Source of the DNA: SAR324 cluster bacterium REDSEA-S27_B3
GTDB taxonomy: Bacteria; SAR324; NAC60-12
Reading direction: 5' to 3'
Assembly: GCA_001627865.1 (NCBI GenBank)
Contig: LUQO01000002.1
Coordinates: forward strand, 1-64,000
DNA length: 64,000 nucleotides
Part shown: positions 49,313 through 58,564 of the stretch, one piece after another
How the letters are laid out: every line of letters starts with the position of its first letter
Numbering within the stretch: the stretch's first letter is position 1
Translations under genes and position numbers: made by a program
Notes under the pieces: generated by a model
Told to the model about the DNA's origin: nothing
What the model saw: only the letters and a program-made list of their open reading frames with translations
Databases searched by the model: none

Positions 49313-49624
49313 ATGAGCAGCGATAAAAAAGAAAGTAAAACACCAAAACAGCCTGGTCCACAATTCCAGAAATTAATGGAAATGCCTGTTACCGCGAGAC
49401 TTGTTTTGGGTGAATGCAGGATGGATATTGAAGATATTCTCAAACTTGGACAAGGTTCGATGCTGGAACTAAACACAATGGTGAATGAAGATTTTAAGCT
49501 TTACATTAATGATGCAGAGATTGCAAAAGCTAAATCTGTGATGGTTGGTGAAAAACTCGGTGCACAAATAAAAGAAATTTCCTCAACAGAAGAACGACTT
49601 AAAGATCTGACCGATCTGGAATAA
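49313..49624 (+). CDS. fliN: FliN-type flagellar switch/secretion C-ring protein
   Basis: Protein of 103 residues, the size of FliN. The C-ring SpoA-type domain covers about 25-95: MPVTARLVLGECRMDIEDIL, LGQGSMLELNTMVNEDFKLYIND, KAKSVMVGEKLGAQIKEI, as in FliN/YscQ. No other flagellar or type III secretion gene is nearby, so it is either an outlier of a dispersed flagellar system or a repurposed paralogue. The N-terminal 25 residues are Lys/Ser-rich. GAAAAG weakly precedes the ATG. Confidence 0.85.
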   Translation: MSSDKKESKTPKQPGPQFQKLMEMPVTARLVLGECRMDIEDILKLGQGSMLELNTMVNEDFKLYINDAEIAKAKSVMVGEKLGAQIKEISSTEERLKDLTDLE

Positions 49625-49637
49625 AGGTATTGTTTCA

Positions 49638-50642
49638 GTGAATTTTTTATTGATCCAATTGCGGAGGATTGGTGATGTATTGATGACAACACCTTCAATA
49701 AGGCAGTTGCGGGAAACATTCCCTGATGCACATTTTACCTTTCTTACAGAATCTCCTCCTGACCAGGTTTTGAGGGAGAATCCTCATTTAGACGAAATAC
49801 TTCTTCACCGTAAGTCTGAACCACTCACAGATTCAATAAAATTTTTTCTGAATCTCCGCTCTCGTAAATTTGACTGTGTGATTGATTTTTTTGGAAATCC
49901 ACGCAGCGCCTTAATGACATTTTGTAGCGGGGCTCCCATGCGGATTGGTTTTGATTTTCGCGGCAGAAGCTGGGCCTACACACATCCTGTTATGATTTCT
50001 GAAGAGGTGACCTATGCGGCCCAAGACAAGTCGCAGCTGCTGAAACCGCTTGGAATTTCCGTTCAGGATTTCGGACTCGAATTTATTGCAGAGGAGAAAG
50101 ATCGATATTATGCTGAAGATTTGTTTAGGAAACTGGGAATAACAGAAACTGATTATGTAGTATCTTTGTCTCCGGTTTCACGTCAGCCATACAAAGTCTG
50201 GCCGGCGGAACGATTTGCTGAGGTTGCAGACTGGCTGGTGGAAAAATACAGTGCAAAGATATTGTTCCTGTTTGGTCAGGGTGAAAAGCATTTTATCGAA
50301 GCTGTGCAATCCGCAATGACAATGCCAGCGTTGCATGAGTATGATGTGCCAACTTTGTCTGAAACTCTCGCGATTCTGCAAAAAGTTAATCTGCATCTTG
50401 GCAATGACAATGGGATAAGACACTTTGCCGTTGCAGCAGGTACACCATCAATGGCAATTTTTGGCAGAACATGGGTTGCTAACTGGACGCCCCCTCAGCA
50501 GACGCTGCACCGCACACTGGAGTTTGACCCCGGATGCAAAAATAAATGCGTCTATCCAAAGTGTAATCTGGAGTGCCTGAAGGGCGTAAGTACTGATGCT
50601 GTTATGAATGAATTGGAAACCATGATAAATAATTTGAGTTAG
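49638..50642 (+). CDS. Glycosyltransferase family 9 (heptosyltransferase-like)
   Basis: ADP-heptose:LPS heptosyltransferase family, 334 residues. N-terminal RRIGDVLMTTPSIRQLRETFPDAHFTFL (landmark only) and C-terminal LGNDNGIRHFAVAAGTPSMAIFG are classic GT9 motifs. The start is GTG at 49638, 13 nt after fliN. Together with the HldE-like gene this indicates heptose-containing LPS. A Cys-rich C-terminal segment (CKNKCVYPKCNLEC) is unusual. It precedes a DUF4254 gene, a common pairing. Confidence 0.92.
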   Translation: MNFLLIQLRRIGDVLMTTPSIRQLRETFPDAHFTFLTESPPDQVLRENPHLDEILLHRKSEPLTDSIKFFLNLRSRKFDCVIDFFGNPRSALMTFCSGAPMRIGFDFRGRSWAYTHPVMISEEVTYAAQDKSQLLKPLGISVQDFGLEFIAEEKDRYYAEDLFRKLGITETDYVVSLSPVSRQPYKVWPAERFAEVADWLVEKYSAKILFLFGQGEKHFIEAVQSAMTMPALHEYDVPTLSETLAILQKVNLHLGNDNGIRHFAVAAGTPSMAIFGRTWVANWTPPQQTLHRTLEFDPGCKNKCVYPKCNLECLKGVSTDAVMNELETMINNLS

Positions 50643-50652
50643 AACACTATTC

Positions 50653-51270
50653 ATGAATTTTATGTTTGAAACAACCGAGCTGCTTGAACAGCAGCTCAAA
50701 GAGGTTGAGCAGTGGCACAGCCAGGAGCCTGAGCTTGATTATGCTGATGCCGATGATTTTCAAAGCCTTGTTTCAATGCAGCATAGTGTTAATTTCCAAT
50801 TATGGCACCAGGAAGATTTGGCACGTGATCCGGATGCATCAGATTCCATGATTGCTGCAGTAAAACGTGCAATTGATGTTTTGAACCAGCGTCGGAATGA
50901 TATGATTGAACAAATGGATCAATTTCTACTTGATGTGCTAAACAGCAAAAATGTGAAAAATTCCGAGGATACTGAAATTAACAGCGAAACTCCTGGAAGT
51001 ATTATTGACCGGCTCTCAATAAATGCCCTTAAGATTTACCACATGGACGAAGAAATACAACGTAAGGAGGTCAAAGATGAGCATCGCCAAAGATGTTCCG
51101 GGAAACTTTCGGTATTGCAGGAGCAGCGTAATGATCTAAAAGAGTGCCTGGAGCAGCTGCTCGCAGATTTAAGCAGCGGTAAAAAGAGACTTAAGGTGTA
51201 TCAGCAAATGAAAATGTATAACGATGAAAGTTTGAATCCGGTACTTTATAGCAAGGCTAAATCGACATGA
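50653..51270 (+). CDS. DUF4254-family protein
   Basis: Helical protein of 205 residues. Segments NFQLWHQEDLARDPDASDSMI, KRAIDVLNQRRNDMIEQMDQF and ETPGSIIDRLSINALKIYH match the DUF4254 family, which often sits beside GT9 heptosyltransferases, as here (10 nt gap). Function is unknown; a role with surface glycan synthesis is inferred from context. Start ATG at 50653; RBS not clear. Confidence 0.9.
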   Translation: MNFMFETTELLEQQLKEVEQWHSQEPELDYADADDFQSLVSMQHSVNFQLWHQEDLARDPDASDSMIAAVKRAIDVLNQRRNDMIEQMDQFLLDVLNSKNVKNSEDTEINSETPGSIIDRLSINALKIYHMDEEIQRKEVKDEHRQRCSGKLSVLQEQRNDLKECLEQLLADLSSGKKRLKVYQQMKMYNDESLNPVLYSKAKST

Positions 51271-51282
51271 AAAGGTAATAGT

Positions 51283-51456
51283 ATGGGACTAAAAGGAATT
51301 TTTCTTGCTTTATTGATCATCGGAACAATTTATCTTTGGTGGAAAGGACGTAAAAAAACGCAGAAAAGATCACACAAACTGGTGCATTGGATGTTGGGAG
51401 GAATTGCTGTTTATTACGGAATTTCTGCACTTATTTTGATTATAAGCTCAGATTAG
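51283..51456 (+). CDS. Small two-helix membrane protein (57 residues)
   Basis: ORF MGLKGIFLALLIIGTIYLW and on, 57 residues. Two hydrophobic helices (about 5-20 and 35-54) are joined by a basic loop (KGRKKTQKRSHK). AAAGG lies a few bases before the ATG. Follows DUF4254 by 12 nt on the same strand. No family recognised. Confidence 0.55.
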   Translation: MGLKGIFLALLIIGTIYLWWKGRKKTQKRSHKLVHWMLGGIAVYYGISALILIISSD

Positions 51457-51546
51457 CGAAGAAGCAGTTCATGCTTTGCTGAAATCTTGCATGCCCATTG
51501 AGACCATGACAGAGTACTACAGACTAATTTGATTGATAACAGGTAA

Positions 51547-51696
51547 ATGGGACTTGTTTTAGTTGTGATGGTATTTACTTCGATTACTCTTCTGGGTTTG
51601 TGGGAGAGCAGAAGGTCAAGGAAGCGTTTTCAGGAAGCTGTTCGAAAAATCAAGGAGTTGGAAGCTGTTACGCTGACGAAAACTGCGAATAATTAA
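51547..51696 (+). CDS. Small membrane-anchored basic protein (49 residues)
   Basis: ORF MGLVLVVMVFTSITLLGLW and on, 49 residues, with one N-terminal transmembrane helix (about 3-19) followed by a basic, helix-prone tail (SRRSRKRFQEAVRKIKELE). AGG is found upstream of the ATG. It has no recognised family. Confidence 0.45.
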   Translation: MGLVLVVMVFTSITLLGLWESRRSRKRFQEAVRKIKELEAVTLTKTANN

Positions 51697-51714
51697 ACTG
51701 AATGAGGAGAAAAA

Positions 51715-51921
51715 TTACTGTATTGCCAGATTGCCACTTTGATCCATCATAGCTTGCTCCACTAATATTGCCACAGCTTTAGGACGAGACAGTTTCTTTG
51801 CGGAGGCATAACTGTCCAGCTGTTTTAAAACAGATTCTGGAAGTCCTAATAGAATTTTTTTAACAGGCTCGTTATATTCTTTTTTTCTTCCTGCTCCCTC
51901 CCGGAAGCCTCCTCTAGCCAT
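51715..51921 (-). CDS. Ribbon-helix-helix (CopG-like) DNA-binding protein
   Basis: Small protein of 68 residues. The start MARGGFREGAGRKKE is a common Gly/Arg opening of RHH-type proteins; the following VKKILLGLPESVLKQLDSYASAKKLSRPKAVAILVEQAM fits a beta strand plus two helices (landmark only). AGAGG lies before the ATG. It could be an antitoxin or transcription regulator, but no toxin gene is next to it. Confidence 0.8.
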   Translation of the reverse strand: MARGGFREGAGRKKEYNEPVKKILLGLPESVLKQLDSYASAKKLSRPKAVAILVEQAMMDQSGNLAIQ

Positions 51922-52415
51922 AACCCCTTTTTTACCTCTTTAAAGAAAAAAACCATTCAAGCAATTACCAGTTTTGCCGATACTATTAGTACATCTTTCA
52001 AGATGTGTGCAAGAGTCTGATGAAATAGTTATCAGAACTACATTTATCATTGATTTAAACCACATAATTACGGGAGCACTAGATGGAAAATAAAAAGAAA
52101 ATACTTTACCCTTTTCGTCAAATAGCCATTCGCACACGCTGTATACATCGCTTAAATCCTCAGGAGCTGATGATCCGTAAAGGGCTCTGAAATTTGCGAA
52201 AATAAACGGGAGAAAAATACCCTCCCGTTTACTTCCCCCTTCCTTCTCTCAGTCATTGTTAAACCAGCCTTTTTCTTACATTTACTCTTTGTTTTCTGTA
52301 TTTTAGAGCAGTAAATCTGCTGTGATTTCCCAGAAATTTTGCCTCATCAGCAAAAATGTGGAATGATATATTGCAGTAAGTGTTTGCATGCAGAAACTAA
52401 GAAAAATTCAGCATA
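51922..52415. other. 494-bp intergenic region
   Basis: Gap between the RHH gene and serA. It contains the 10-bp inverted repeat listed separately (52203-52231) and AT-rich sequence up to the serA ATG. A minus ORF at 51940-52137 and a 35-codon plus ORF at 52083 are unconvincing. Confidence 0.5.
52203..52231. repeat. 10-bp perfect inverted repeat, possible terminator
   Basis: TAAACGGGAG (52203-52212) and CTCCCGTTTA (52222-52231) form a perfect 10-bp stem with a 9-nt loop. Read on the minus strand it is followed by TTTT, weakly terminator-like; on the plus strand there is no U run. No minus-strand gene ends here, so its role is unclear. Confidence 0.6.
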
Positions 52416-53996
52416 ATGTTCAAAATTCTTATTACCGGTTCAATCCATGAAATTGGCCTTGAAATGCTGCGTAGAGAAAAGGATATCGAAATTCAGTATG
52501 CTCCGGAACTTCCATATACAGAAATTCTCAATAAAATTATAGATTTCCACTGCATCCTCACTCGTTCAGAAACAGCAATTCCCAGAGAACTTATTGAAAA
52601 TGCGCCAAATTTGAAGGTTATTGCTCGCGCTGCAGTCGGGGTTGGGAATATTGATGTAAACTTTGCAACAGAAAAAGGTATTCTTGTGATCAATACTCCG
52701 GGAATAAATACTACTTCTGCCGCTGAGCTTACAATAGGTTTGCTTCTTTCTGCGATGAGAAAAATTGTTCCTGCCCACAGCCACATGAGTGAACTCAAAT
52801 GGGACCGACATGCCTTTACAGGCACAGAATTGATGGGGAAATCAATAGGAATAATTGGGCTTGGAAATGTCGGTCATCGAGTTGCCCGCTACGCTAAAGC
52901 CTTTGAAATGGAGGTGTTGGCTTATGATCCGTATGTTGCGGATGAGGTGTTTGAACGTCATCATGCAAAAAAATGCGCATGGGATGAACTTATTTCCAAT
53001 GCTGATGTGATAAGCATGCATGTGCCAAAAAACGAGGAAACAACAGGAATGATTGGTGCCGATGAATTCAGCCGCATGAAGTCAGGAGTAGTGATTTTGA
53101 ATTCAGCGCGGGGGGGAGTAATTCAGGAAAAAGCGCTGCTGGAAGCTTTAAAAACTGATAAAGTTGCCGCAGCAGGAATTGACACCTGGGAGATTGAGCC
53201 GCCGATAGAAAATCCTTTCCGCGATTTCCCACAAGTTGTAATGTCACCTCATGTAGGAGCATCAACTAAAGAGGCTCAAAAAAGAATCGCAGAATCTGTC
53301 GCAACACAAATACCGCGTGCCCTCCGCGGTGAAGTTGTGGACTTTCCGGTCAATATGCCCAGTGTTCAGGTTATAGGCAGCGGTCCGGTTTCGTCTTACA
53401 CCTCGCTTGCAGAAAAGCTTGGTGTATTTTCCTCACAATATGTTGAATTTACACCAACTCATTTAGAAATCATTTACAGAGGAAAACTGGCAAAGCACGA
53501 TGGTACGCTTTTAAGGCTGTGTTTTTTGAAAGGATTACTGCAGAGCAGGCAGGAATATGTAAGTTATGTCAATGCAGATCACCAGGCTGAAAATGTCGGA
53601 CTGCATGTTGAGGAACATGAAGATCCCGGTTTTACAGATTATGAAAGCGCGCTCAAATGCATTCTTTCAGCATCAGGTAAGGAATTTGCCATTGGTGGTG
53701 TAGTATTCAGCGGTCCCCACCCCCGCATCACATTGATAAACAGTTTTGTCTGCGAATTTGAAGCAGAAGGGACAATTTTAGCAACAACTAATCAGGACCG
53801 CCCCGGCATGGTGGGAATACTGGGAACATGTTTAGGAAAGCATGGTTGCAACATTGATCAATTTCAACTGGCAAGAAATACACGTGGTGGAGAGGCATTA
53901 TCACTGATACGTGTGGATGATGATTTGCCTGCGGAAGTTGTGGAAGAAATACTTAGTCAGGAAGGCATCACTTCTGCTTGTAAGATTGTGCTTTAA
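52416..53996 (+). CDS. serA: D-3-phosphoglycerate dehydrogenase
   Basis: First step of serine synthesis: 3-phosphoglycerate to phosphohydroxypyruvate with NAD. The 526-residue protein is of the long type. The NAD-binding IIGLGNVGHRVARYAKAF and catalytic segments ARGGVIQEKALLEAL and MSPHVGAST (His) are intact. A C-terminal ACT domain (about 455-526: NQDRPGMVGILGTCLGKHGC) gives likely serine feedback control. It supplies glyA in the same window. It lies 65 nt before the parC-like gene. Confidence 0.96.
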   Translation: MFKILITGSIHEIGLEMLRREKDIEIQYAPELPYTEILNKIIDFHCILTRSETAIPRELIENAPNLKVIARAAVGVGNIDVNFATEKGILVINTPGINTTSAAELTIGLLLSAMRKIVPAHSHMSELKWDRHAFTGTELMGKSIGIIGLGNVGHRVARYAKAFEMEVLAYDPYVADEVFERHHAKKCAWDELISNADVISMHVPKNEETTGMIGADEFSRMKSGVVILNSARGGVIQEKALLEALKTDKVAAAGIDTWEIEPPIENPFRDFPQVVMSPHVGASTKEAQKRIAESVATQIPRALRGEVVDFPVNMPSVQVIGSGPVSSYTSLAEKLGVFSSQYVEFTPTHLEIIYRGKLAKHDGTLLRLCFLKGLLQSRQEYVSYVNADHQAENVGLHVEEHEDPGFTDYESALKCILSASGKEFAIGGVVFSGPHPRITLINSFVCEFEAEGTILATTNQDRPGMVGILGTCLGKHGCNIDQFQLARNTRGGEALSLIRVDDDLPAEVVEEILSQEGITSACKIVL

Positions 53997-54060
53997 TGAA
54001 AAACAACTGCGGATTATAATGGATAAACAGAAAATCAATGCTTGAATCGGAATAATCAAT

Positions 54061-56058
54061 ATGAGATATCTCAAACCCTTGATGGATCAAAATTTTCTGG
54101 AGTACGCATCCTACGTAATTAAGGATCGTGCTATTCCGGACATTGAAGATGGCCTCAAACCTGTGCAGCGCCGCGTTCTGCACACAATGAATGAGATTGA
54201 TGATGGTAAATTCAACAAGGTGGCAAATATTGTAGGTGATACAATGAAGCTGCACCCGCATGGAGACGCGGCTATCGGCTCAGCGCTGGTTGTGATGGCC
54301 AACAAAGAGTATGTGATTGAGAAACAGGGAAATTTCGGGAATTTACTTACCGGAGATCCAGCTTCTGCTCCAAGATATATAGAGGCGCGCTTAACTCCAC
54401 TGGCAAAAGAAACTCTCTTTAATGCGGAGTTGACTGACTATATTGACAGTTATGACGGAAGAAATAAGGAGCCTGTAGTGTTGCCATGCAAACTTCCGCT
54501 CTCCCTGTTGTTTGGCGCGGAAGGCATTGCAGTTGGTATGTCAACACGAATTTTACCGCATAATTTCAATGAAATTATAAAGGCACAAATTGCTTTTCTG
54601 AACAATAAACGCTTTAAGCTGCTGCCTGACTTTCTTAGCGGAGGGGTGCTGGATGCAGGTGAATATGAAGACGGCAATGGCAAGATTCGTGTTCGTGCAA
54701 AAATCGAGGTTACTGATGACAAGGTATTAACTGTACGGGAATTGCCCTTTGGTGTAACCACGGAGTCATTGATTCAGTCTGTTCAGGACGCAGTAAACAA
54801 AGGTAAATTCAAATTATCCTCCATTGACAACTTTACTGCAGAGAAAGTTGAAATTGAATTGAAAGCTCAAAGAGGAATGGATGCGGAAAAATTAAGCAAT
54901 TTACTTTATGCCTTTACACAATGTGAAGTCTCCATTTCTGTGAATATGCTGATGATTCAGAATAACCAGCCGACACAGCTGAATGTCAGTGAAGTTTTGC
55001 GGCTCAATACCCTGCGCTTGAAAGACTTGCTAAAGCAGGAATTGATGCTGTCCCTTGAGCAGGCAAAACGAAAGTGGCATCAGCGCAGAATGGAAATGTA
55101 TTTCATAGGGGAAAAATTATATAAAAAACTGGAAACCTGCGATTCTTACGAGGAAGCCCTGGATGTCGTCAGAAAAGCTGTGCTTCACATTGAATCAGTC
55201 CTCCCTTTTCAGGTAGAACAGAATGATATTGAAAAACTGCTTACACTGCAGATAAAGCGTATCTCACGATATGATCAGAAAGAAAGCCAGAAGGAACTTG
55301 ATAAATTAAAAGTCACAATCAGCTCAATCAACAAATCACTGAAAGACATCAACGGATACACAATCTCATACCTTGAGAAAATAAAGGAAAAATACGGGGC
55401 AGATTATCCTCGACGCACCAAAATCAAGAGCTTTGACGAAATACGTGCTCGGGATGTTGCAGAGAAGCAAAAAGTGGGCTGGGACCGTAAAGAAGGATTT
55501 TTGGGACTTAATGTAAAGTCCGGAAGTACTTCGTTTTATTGCTCGGCTTACGACAAAATCGTAGTTATCCGCAAGGATGGCTCATACCAGGTTATCCGTG
55601 TTCCGGAAAAACAATTTATTGGAAAGAATGCCATCAGTGTGGAAAAACTGGATTCCAGGAAGGTTCACAACATTGTTTACTGGGAAGGAGCAAGCCAGAT
55701 TTGTTACGCTAAACGATTCCGTGTAGAAAAGTATATTCTCGACCGGGAGTATTATTTGTTTCCAAACAAAAAAGGCGCGAAAATCCTGCATTTGAGCCAT
55801 GGTGATGGAATTAGAGTTGAAGTATCCTTTGTTCCAAGGCCCAGACTTCGTAAATCCAGTGAAATATATGAGTTGGATGAACTTGCAATTAAAGGAATTC
55901 AGGCCAGGGGTAACAAGGTATCCGGAAAGTCTGTCCAGAGTGTGAAAGTTATCACTGATCGGCAGGAGGAATCAGGGACTCCTCCCTCCCCTGAAGTTAC
56001 TGGCAAGCAAGATGTACAGCAGACTCTGTCATTGCCTGAGGAATCTGAATTATATTGA
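54061..56058 (+). CDS. parC: Type IIA topoisomerase subunit A (ParC-like)
   Basis: DNA-cleaving subunit of topoisomerase IV or gyrase, 665 residues, shorter than GyrA (about 875). The catalytic Tyr is Y106 in SAPRYIEARLTP, following VGDTMKLHPHGDAAIGSALV. The quinolone-resistance segment is RRVLHTMNE to HGDAA. The C-terminal domain is reduced, and no GyrA box (QRRGGKG) was seen, so decatenase/ParC-type is more likely than gyrase A. gyrB lies at 41-43 kb. I did not see gyrA in the window. Confidence 0.88.
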   Translation: MRYLKPLMDQNFLEYASYVIKDRAIPDIEDGLKPVQRRVLHTMNEIDDGKFNKVANIVGDTMKLHPHGDAAIGSALVVMANKEYVIEKQGNFGNLLTGDPASAPRYIEARLTPLAKETLFNAELTDYIDSYDGRNKEPVVLPCKLPLSLLFGAEGIAVGMSTRILPHNFNEIIKAQIAFLNNKRFKLLPDFLSGGVLDAGEYEDGNGKIRVRAKIEVTDDKVLTVRELPFGVTTESLIQSVQDAVNKGKFKLSSIDNFTAEKVEIELKAQRGMDAEKLSNLLYAFTQCEVSISVNMLMIQNNQPTQLNVSEVLRLNTLRLKDLLKQELMLSLEQAKRKWHQRRMEMYFIGEKLYKKLETCDSYEEALDVVRKAVLHIESVLPFQVEQNDIEKLLTLQIKRISRYDQKESQKELDKLKVTISSINKSLKDINGYTISYLEKIKEKYGADYPRRTKIKSFDEIRARDVAEKQKVGWDRKEGFLGLNVKSGSTSFYCSAYDKIVVIRKDGSYQVIRVPEKQFIGKNAISVEKLDSRKVHNIVYWEGASQICYAKRFRVEKYILDREYYLFPNKKGAKILHLSHGDGIRVEVSFVPRPRLRKSSEIYELDELAIKGIQARGNKVSGKSVQSVKVITDRQEESGTPPSPEVTGKQDVQQTLSLPEESELY

Positions 56059-56134
56059 ATTGCAAATTTTCACAAAAAGTTTTAACATTTAATTCAAAAA
56101 TTCAGTTAAAACATATTAAGCAGAAAGAATTCTA

Positions 56135-56326
56135 ATGTCATCAAAATGCGAAATTTGCGGAAAAACTCCCGCTAATGGTAATCGGGTTAGCCACGCCAAC
56201 AACAGAACAAAACGACGCTGGATGCCGAATTTACAAACAGTACGAGTTCTTCAGGCAGGAGGAAACCGTAAAAAAACACGGGTATGCGCTCAGTGTATAC
56301 GTTCCGGAAAAACAATCGCTGCCTGA
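56135..56326 (+). CDS. rpmB: 50S ribosomal protein L28
   Basis: Ribosomal protein of 63 residues: [28 protein letters not shown] is the family signature (landmark only), with a CxxC pair at the N-terminus and another in [11 protein letters not shown], forming a possible zinc-binding form. Start ATG. It lies 76 nt after parC; rpmG was not found beside it. Confidence 0.96.
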   Translation: MSSKCEICGKTPANGNRVSHANNRTKRRWMPNLQTVRVLQAGGNRKKTRVCAQCIRSGKTIAA

Positions 56327-56397
56327 CCCTATTATCCTATCCAGCCTGAGGACATGAGCAACACCGCAGGCTTGCTTCCCTCTTAGTCACAGGTTAA

Positions 56398-57249
56398 ATG
56401 CTGTCAAATAATTGTACCCAAATCTTTACTTTGGGACCGGAAGGTACTTTTAGTGATGAGGCTGCCCGGAAAATCCACAGCACAGGAATCAATATAACTT
56501 ATACCGGCACTTTTGCTGAAGCTCTTGTCAGGGTGACCGAAGTTCCGGATTCTGTGGCAGTTGTTCCGATTGAAAATTCTGTTGCCGGAACAGTGGCCCA
56601 GGTTCAGGACTCGCTGGTCAGAAACAAATTGGTGATTCTTGGAGAAATAAATCTTCTGATTGAATATGCTTTGCTGACCAACACTGAACCGGAAAATGTA
56701 AAGTTATGTTTTGCTCACCCCCAGGCACTTGAACAAAGCAGTAATTTTTTGTCGAAAAACCTTCCAAACGCACAAAGTCAATTAACCAGAAGCAACGTTG
56801 ATTCCGGGATTCAATTTTTTGAAGCAGTAGAATCCGGGAAGGGCGCAGTGGCTGCCATCGTGCCTGCCTCTTATGCTGAAGCACATCCGGAATGGAAGAA
56901 AGCATCTGGAATACAGGATTATCATAATAATACAACACGCTTCCTTGTGGTACGCACACGCAAGGAAAATGAGATACTTGATTATTCGCGAAAGAAAACA
57001 ACTCTCTATGTAGAATTTCAGGAAGATCGCTCGGGTCTGCTTTATCAGCTGTTGAGCGTGTTCAATCTTTTTCAGATAAATCTCTGTCGGCTGGAATCAA
57101 GGCCTGCAAAAGATACCCCCTGGGCTTATGTGTTTTATGTGGATTTTTATAACACAGAACACACTAAAGCCTGCCTTGATGTCATGCGCGTGACGAATTT
57201 TAATTACAAAATACTGGGAAGTTACGATTTAATCGACAGATTGGCATGA
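56398..57249 (+). CDS. pheA: Prephenate dehydratase with ACT domain
   Basis: Converts prephenate to phenylpyruvate in phenylalanine synthesis. The 283-residue monofunctional enzyme has FTLGPEGTFSDEAARKI, VPIENSVAGTVAQVQD, the TRFLVV motif (in NNTTRFLVVR) and the C-terminal ACT domain with LLYQLLSVFNLFQINLCRLESRP (landmark; ESRP is the Phe-binding motif). No chorismate mutase domain is fused. ACT implies phenylalanine feedback. Alone after rpmB. Confidence 0.95.
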   Translation: MLSNNCTQIFTLGPEGTFSDEAARKIHSTGINITYTGTFAEALVRVTEVPDSVAVVPIENSVAGTVAQVQDSLVRNKLVILGEINLLIEYALLTNTEPENVKLCFAHPQALEQSSNFLSKNLPNAQSQLTRSNVDSGIQFFEAVESGKGAVAAIVPASYAEAHPEWKKASGIQDYHNNTTRFLVVRTRKENEILDYSRKKTTLYVEFQEDRSGLLYQLLSVFNLFQINLCRLESRPAKDTPWAYVFYVDFYNTEHTKACLDVMRVTNFNYKILGSYDLIDRLA

Positions 57250-57337
57250 CGGATGCGTATACCGAATTGAATTAAGAATTATTTTTTTCTCCGTAAACAT
57301 ACTTCTCAGACACACAATTATCAGCAGTGTCAAAGCT

Positions 57338-58564
57338 GTGAAAGCAATGTTTGTATCAGAAAAAATGCTTCAGAAACTTGAGAGATTTATTGTAATAATT
57401 TTTGGCTGGTGGTTCTTATCCGGGATTGAAAGAAGATCCCTGGATATGAATTTTACTATTCAGGACCTGGAGACGAAGAACATTCTGCAGTCCATGCCGC
57501 CGCTCTCTGAAATTCCCTTAAGCTTCTATTTCCTGGCGTTTTCCTTTGTCGGATCAATTATTGGTGGAATTATTCTTATACGTTATCTTCACAAGAAGAA
57601 GGTTGAAGACGGGCTGAATAAACTTGCACAGGATCAGGCGCAGCTGGTGGTTGATTCAGAATTTGAAGCCAGACAACTGGATGATGAAGATCGTGAATTT
57701 TTTATTAAATTAACCAATACCAAAGATCCCGCAATACATGTTCCGATTATTATGTCTTCACAAAAGTTTGAAGAAACAGTCAGGGAATATAAAAAATCTG
57801 AAAGATTTACTGATTCAGATCTTGATAGGATTTATATGTTGCGCAAGGGATTGCAGTTCACTTTCAAGAACACCAAAGTTGGTTTCACCTGTACACAAAT
57901 GCTTGAACCGGGAACACACCTGGAATGTCAGATACACCACAAGGACAAAAACGTGATCTTCATGAGCACTGTTCTTGAATCAAACGAGACACAACTGTAT
58001 ATAAAGCCGCCCAAAGTTAAAACTCGACCTGCCAACATGAAGCAGTTTTCAGAATTGTACTGCAAGATTCGTCGTGTTGATGATGCGGATTATGAGTTTA
58101 AGTTTAAAATCATAGGCCAGCTGGTAAGGGACTTGAACGCAGTGATCCTGAAGCATACAAGTACAATCAGCCGATTACATATTCGTCACCATGAACGACT
58201 GCCGCTTGATTTGGAAATGGATTTTGAAATGGTACCGGCAAGGCAGTTTGAAATGGAACAAAAGATGGAACTTGGAAAGGGGGAGTATATTCGTCTTTCA
58301 GGAATTATCAAAGACATGAGCGCCGGAGGAATTAAAGTACAGCTGGGAGAACTGCCAGAGCAGGGAATTAACAATGATGATGTTTTTCTTTTTCATCTGC
58401 CTTATTCCAGCATGCGCAAAAAACTGGCTGCAGCTGTACTTGATGTGGTTTCACGAGGTGGATTGAATGATATCCACCTCAAGTTCCGTGATGTTGACAT
58501 GCTGACACGCATGAAACTGAATCAGTACCTGCATCGCAGAAAAATAAGTATGGAAGCCGCTTAA
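57338..58564 (+). CDS. Membrane PilZ-domain protein
   Basis: c-di-GMP-binding PilZ protein of about 408 residues. One transmembrane segment around 75-95 (SFYFLAFSFVGSIIGGIILIRYL, landmark) is followed by a YcgR-like N-terminal region and a C-terminal PilZ domain: RHHERLPL (RxxxR, about 281) and DMSAGGIKV (D/NxSxxG, about 326). These are the c-di-GMP contact motifs. GTG 57338 is taken as start; ATG 57347 or 57446 are alternatives. Signalling partner is not visible. The gene ends overlap the convergent DUF1330 gene by 4 bp. Confidence 0.85.
   Translation: MKAMFVSEKMLQKLERFIVIIFGWWFLSGIERRSLDMNFTIQDLETKNILQSMPPLSEIPLSFYFLAFSFVGSIIGGIILIRYLHKKKVEDGLNKLAQDQAQLVVDSEFEARQLDDEDREFFIKLTNTKDPAIHVPIIMSSQKFEETVREYKKSERFTDSDLDRIYMLRKGLQFTFKNTKVGFTCTQMLEPGTHLECQIHHKDKNVIFMSTVLESNETQLYIKPPKVKTRPANMKQFSELYCKIRRVDDADYEFKFKIIGQLVRDLNAVILKHTSTISRLHIRHHERLPLDLEMDFEMVPARQFEMEQKMELGKGEYIRLSGIIKDMSAGGIKVQLGELPEQGINNDDVFLFHLPYSSMRKKLAAAVLDVVSRGGLNDIHLKFRDVDMLTRMKLNQYLHRRKISMEAA

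Noticed and set aside
51940-52137. 65-codon minus ORF upstream of serA
   Set aside because: Cys/Ser-rich, no RBS, no family pattern; likely chance.
52083-52190. 35-codon plus ORF starting MENKKKILY
   Set aside because: Too short, no RBS, no family pattern.
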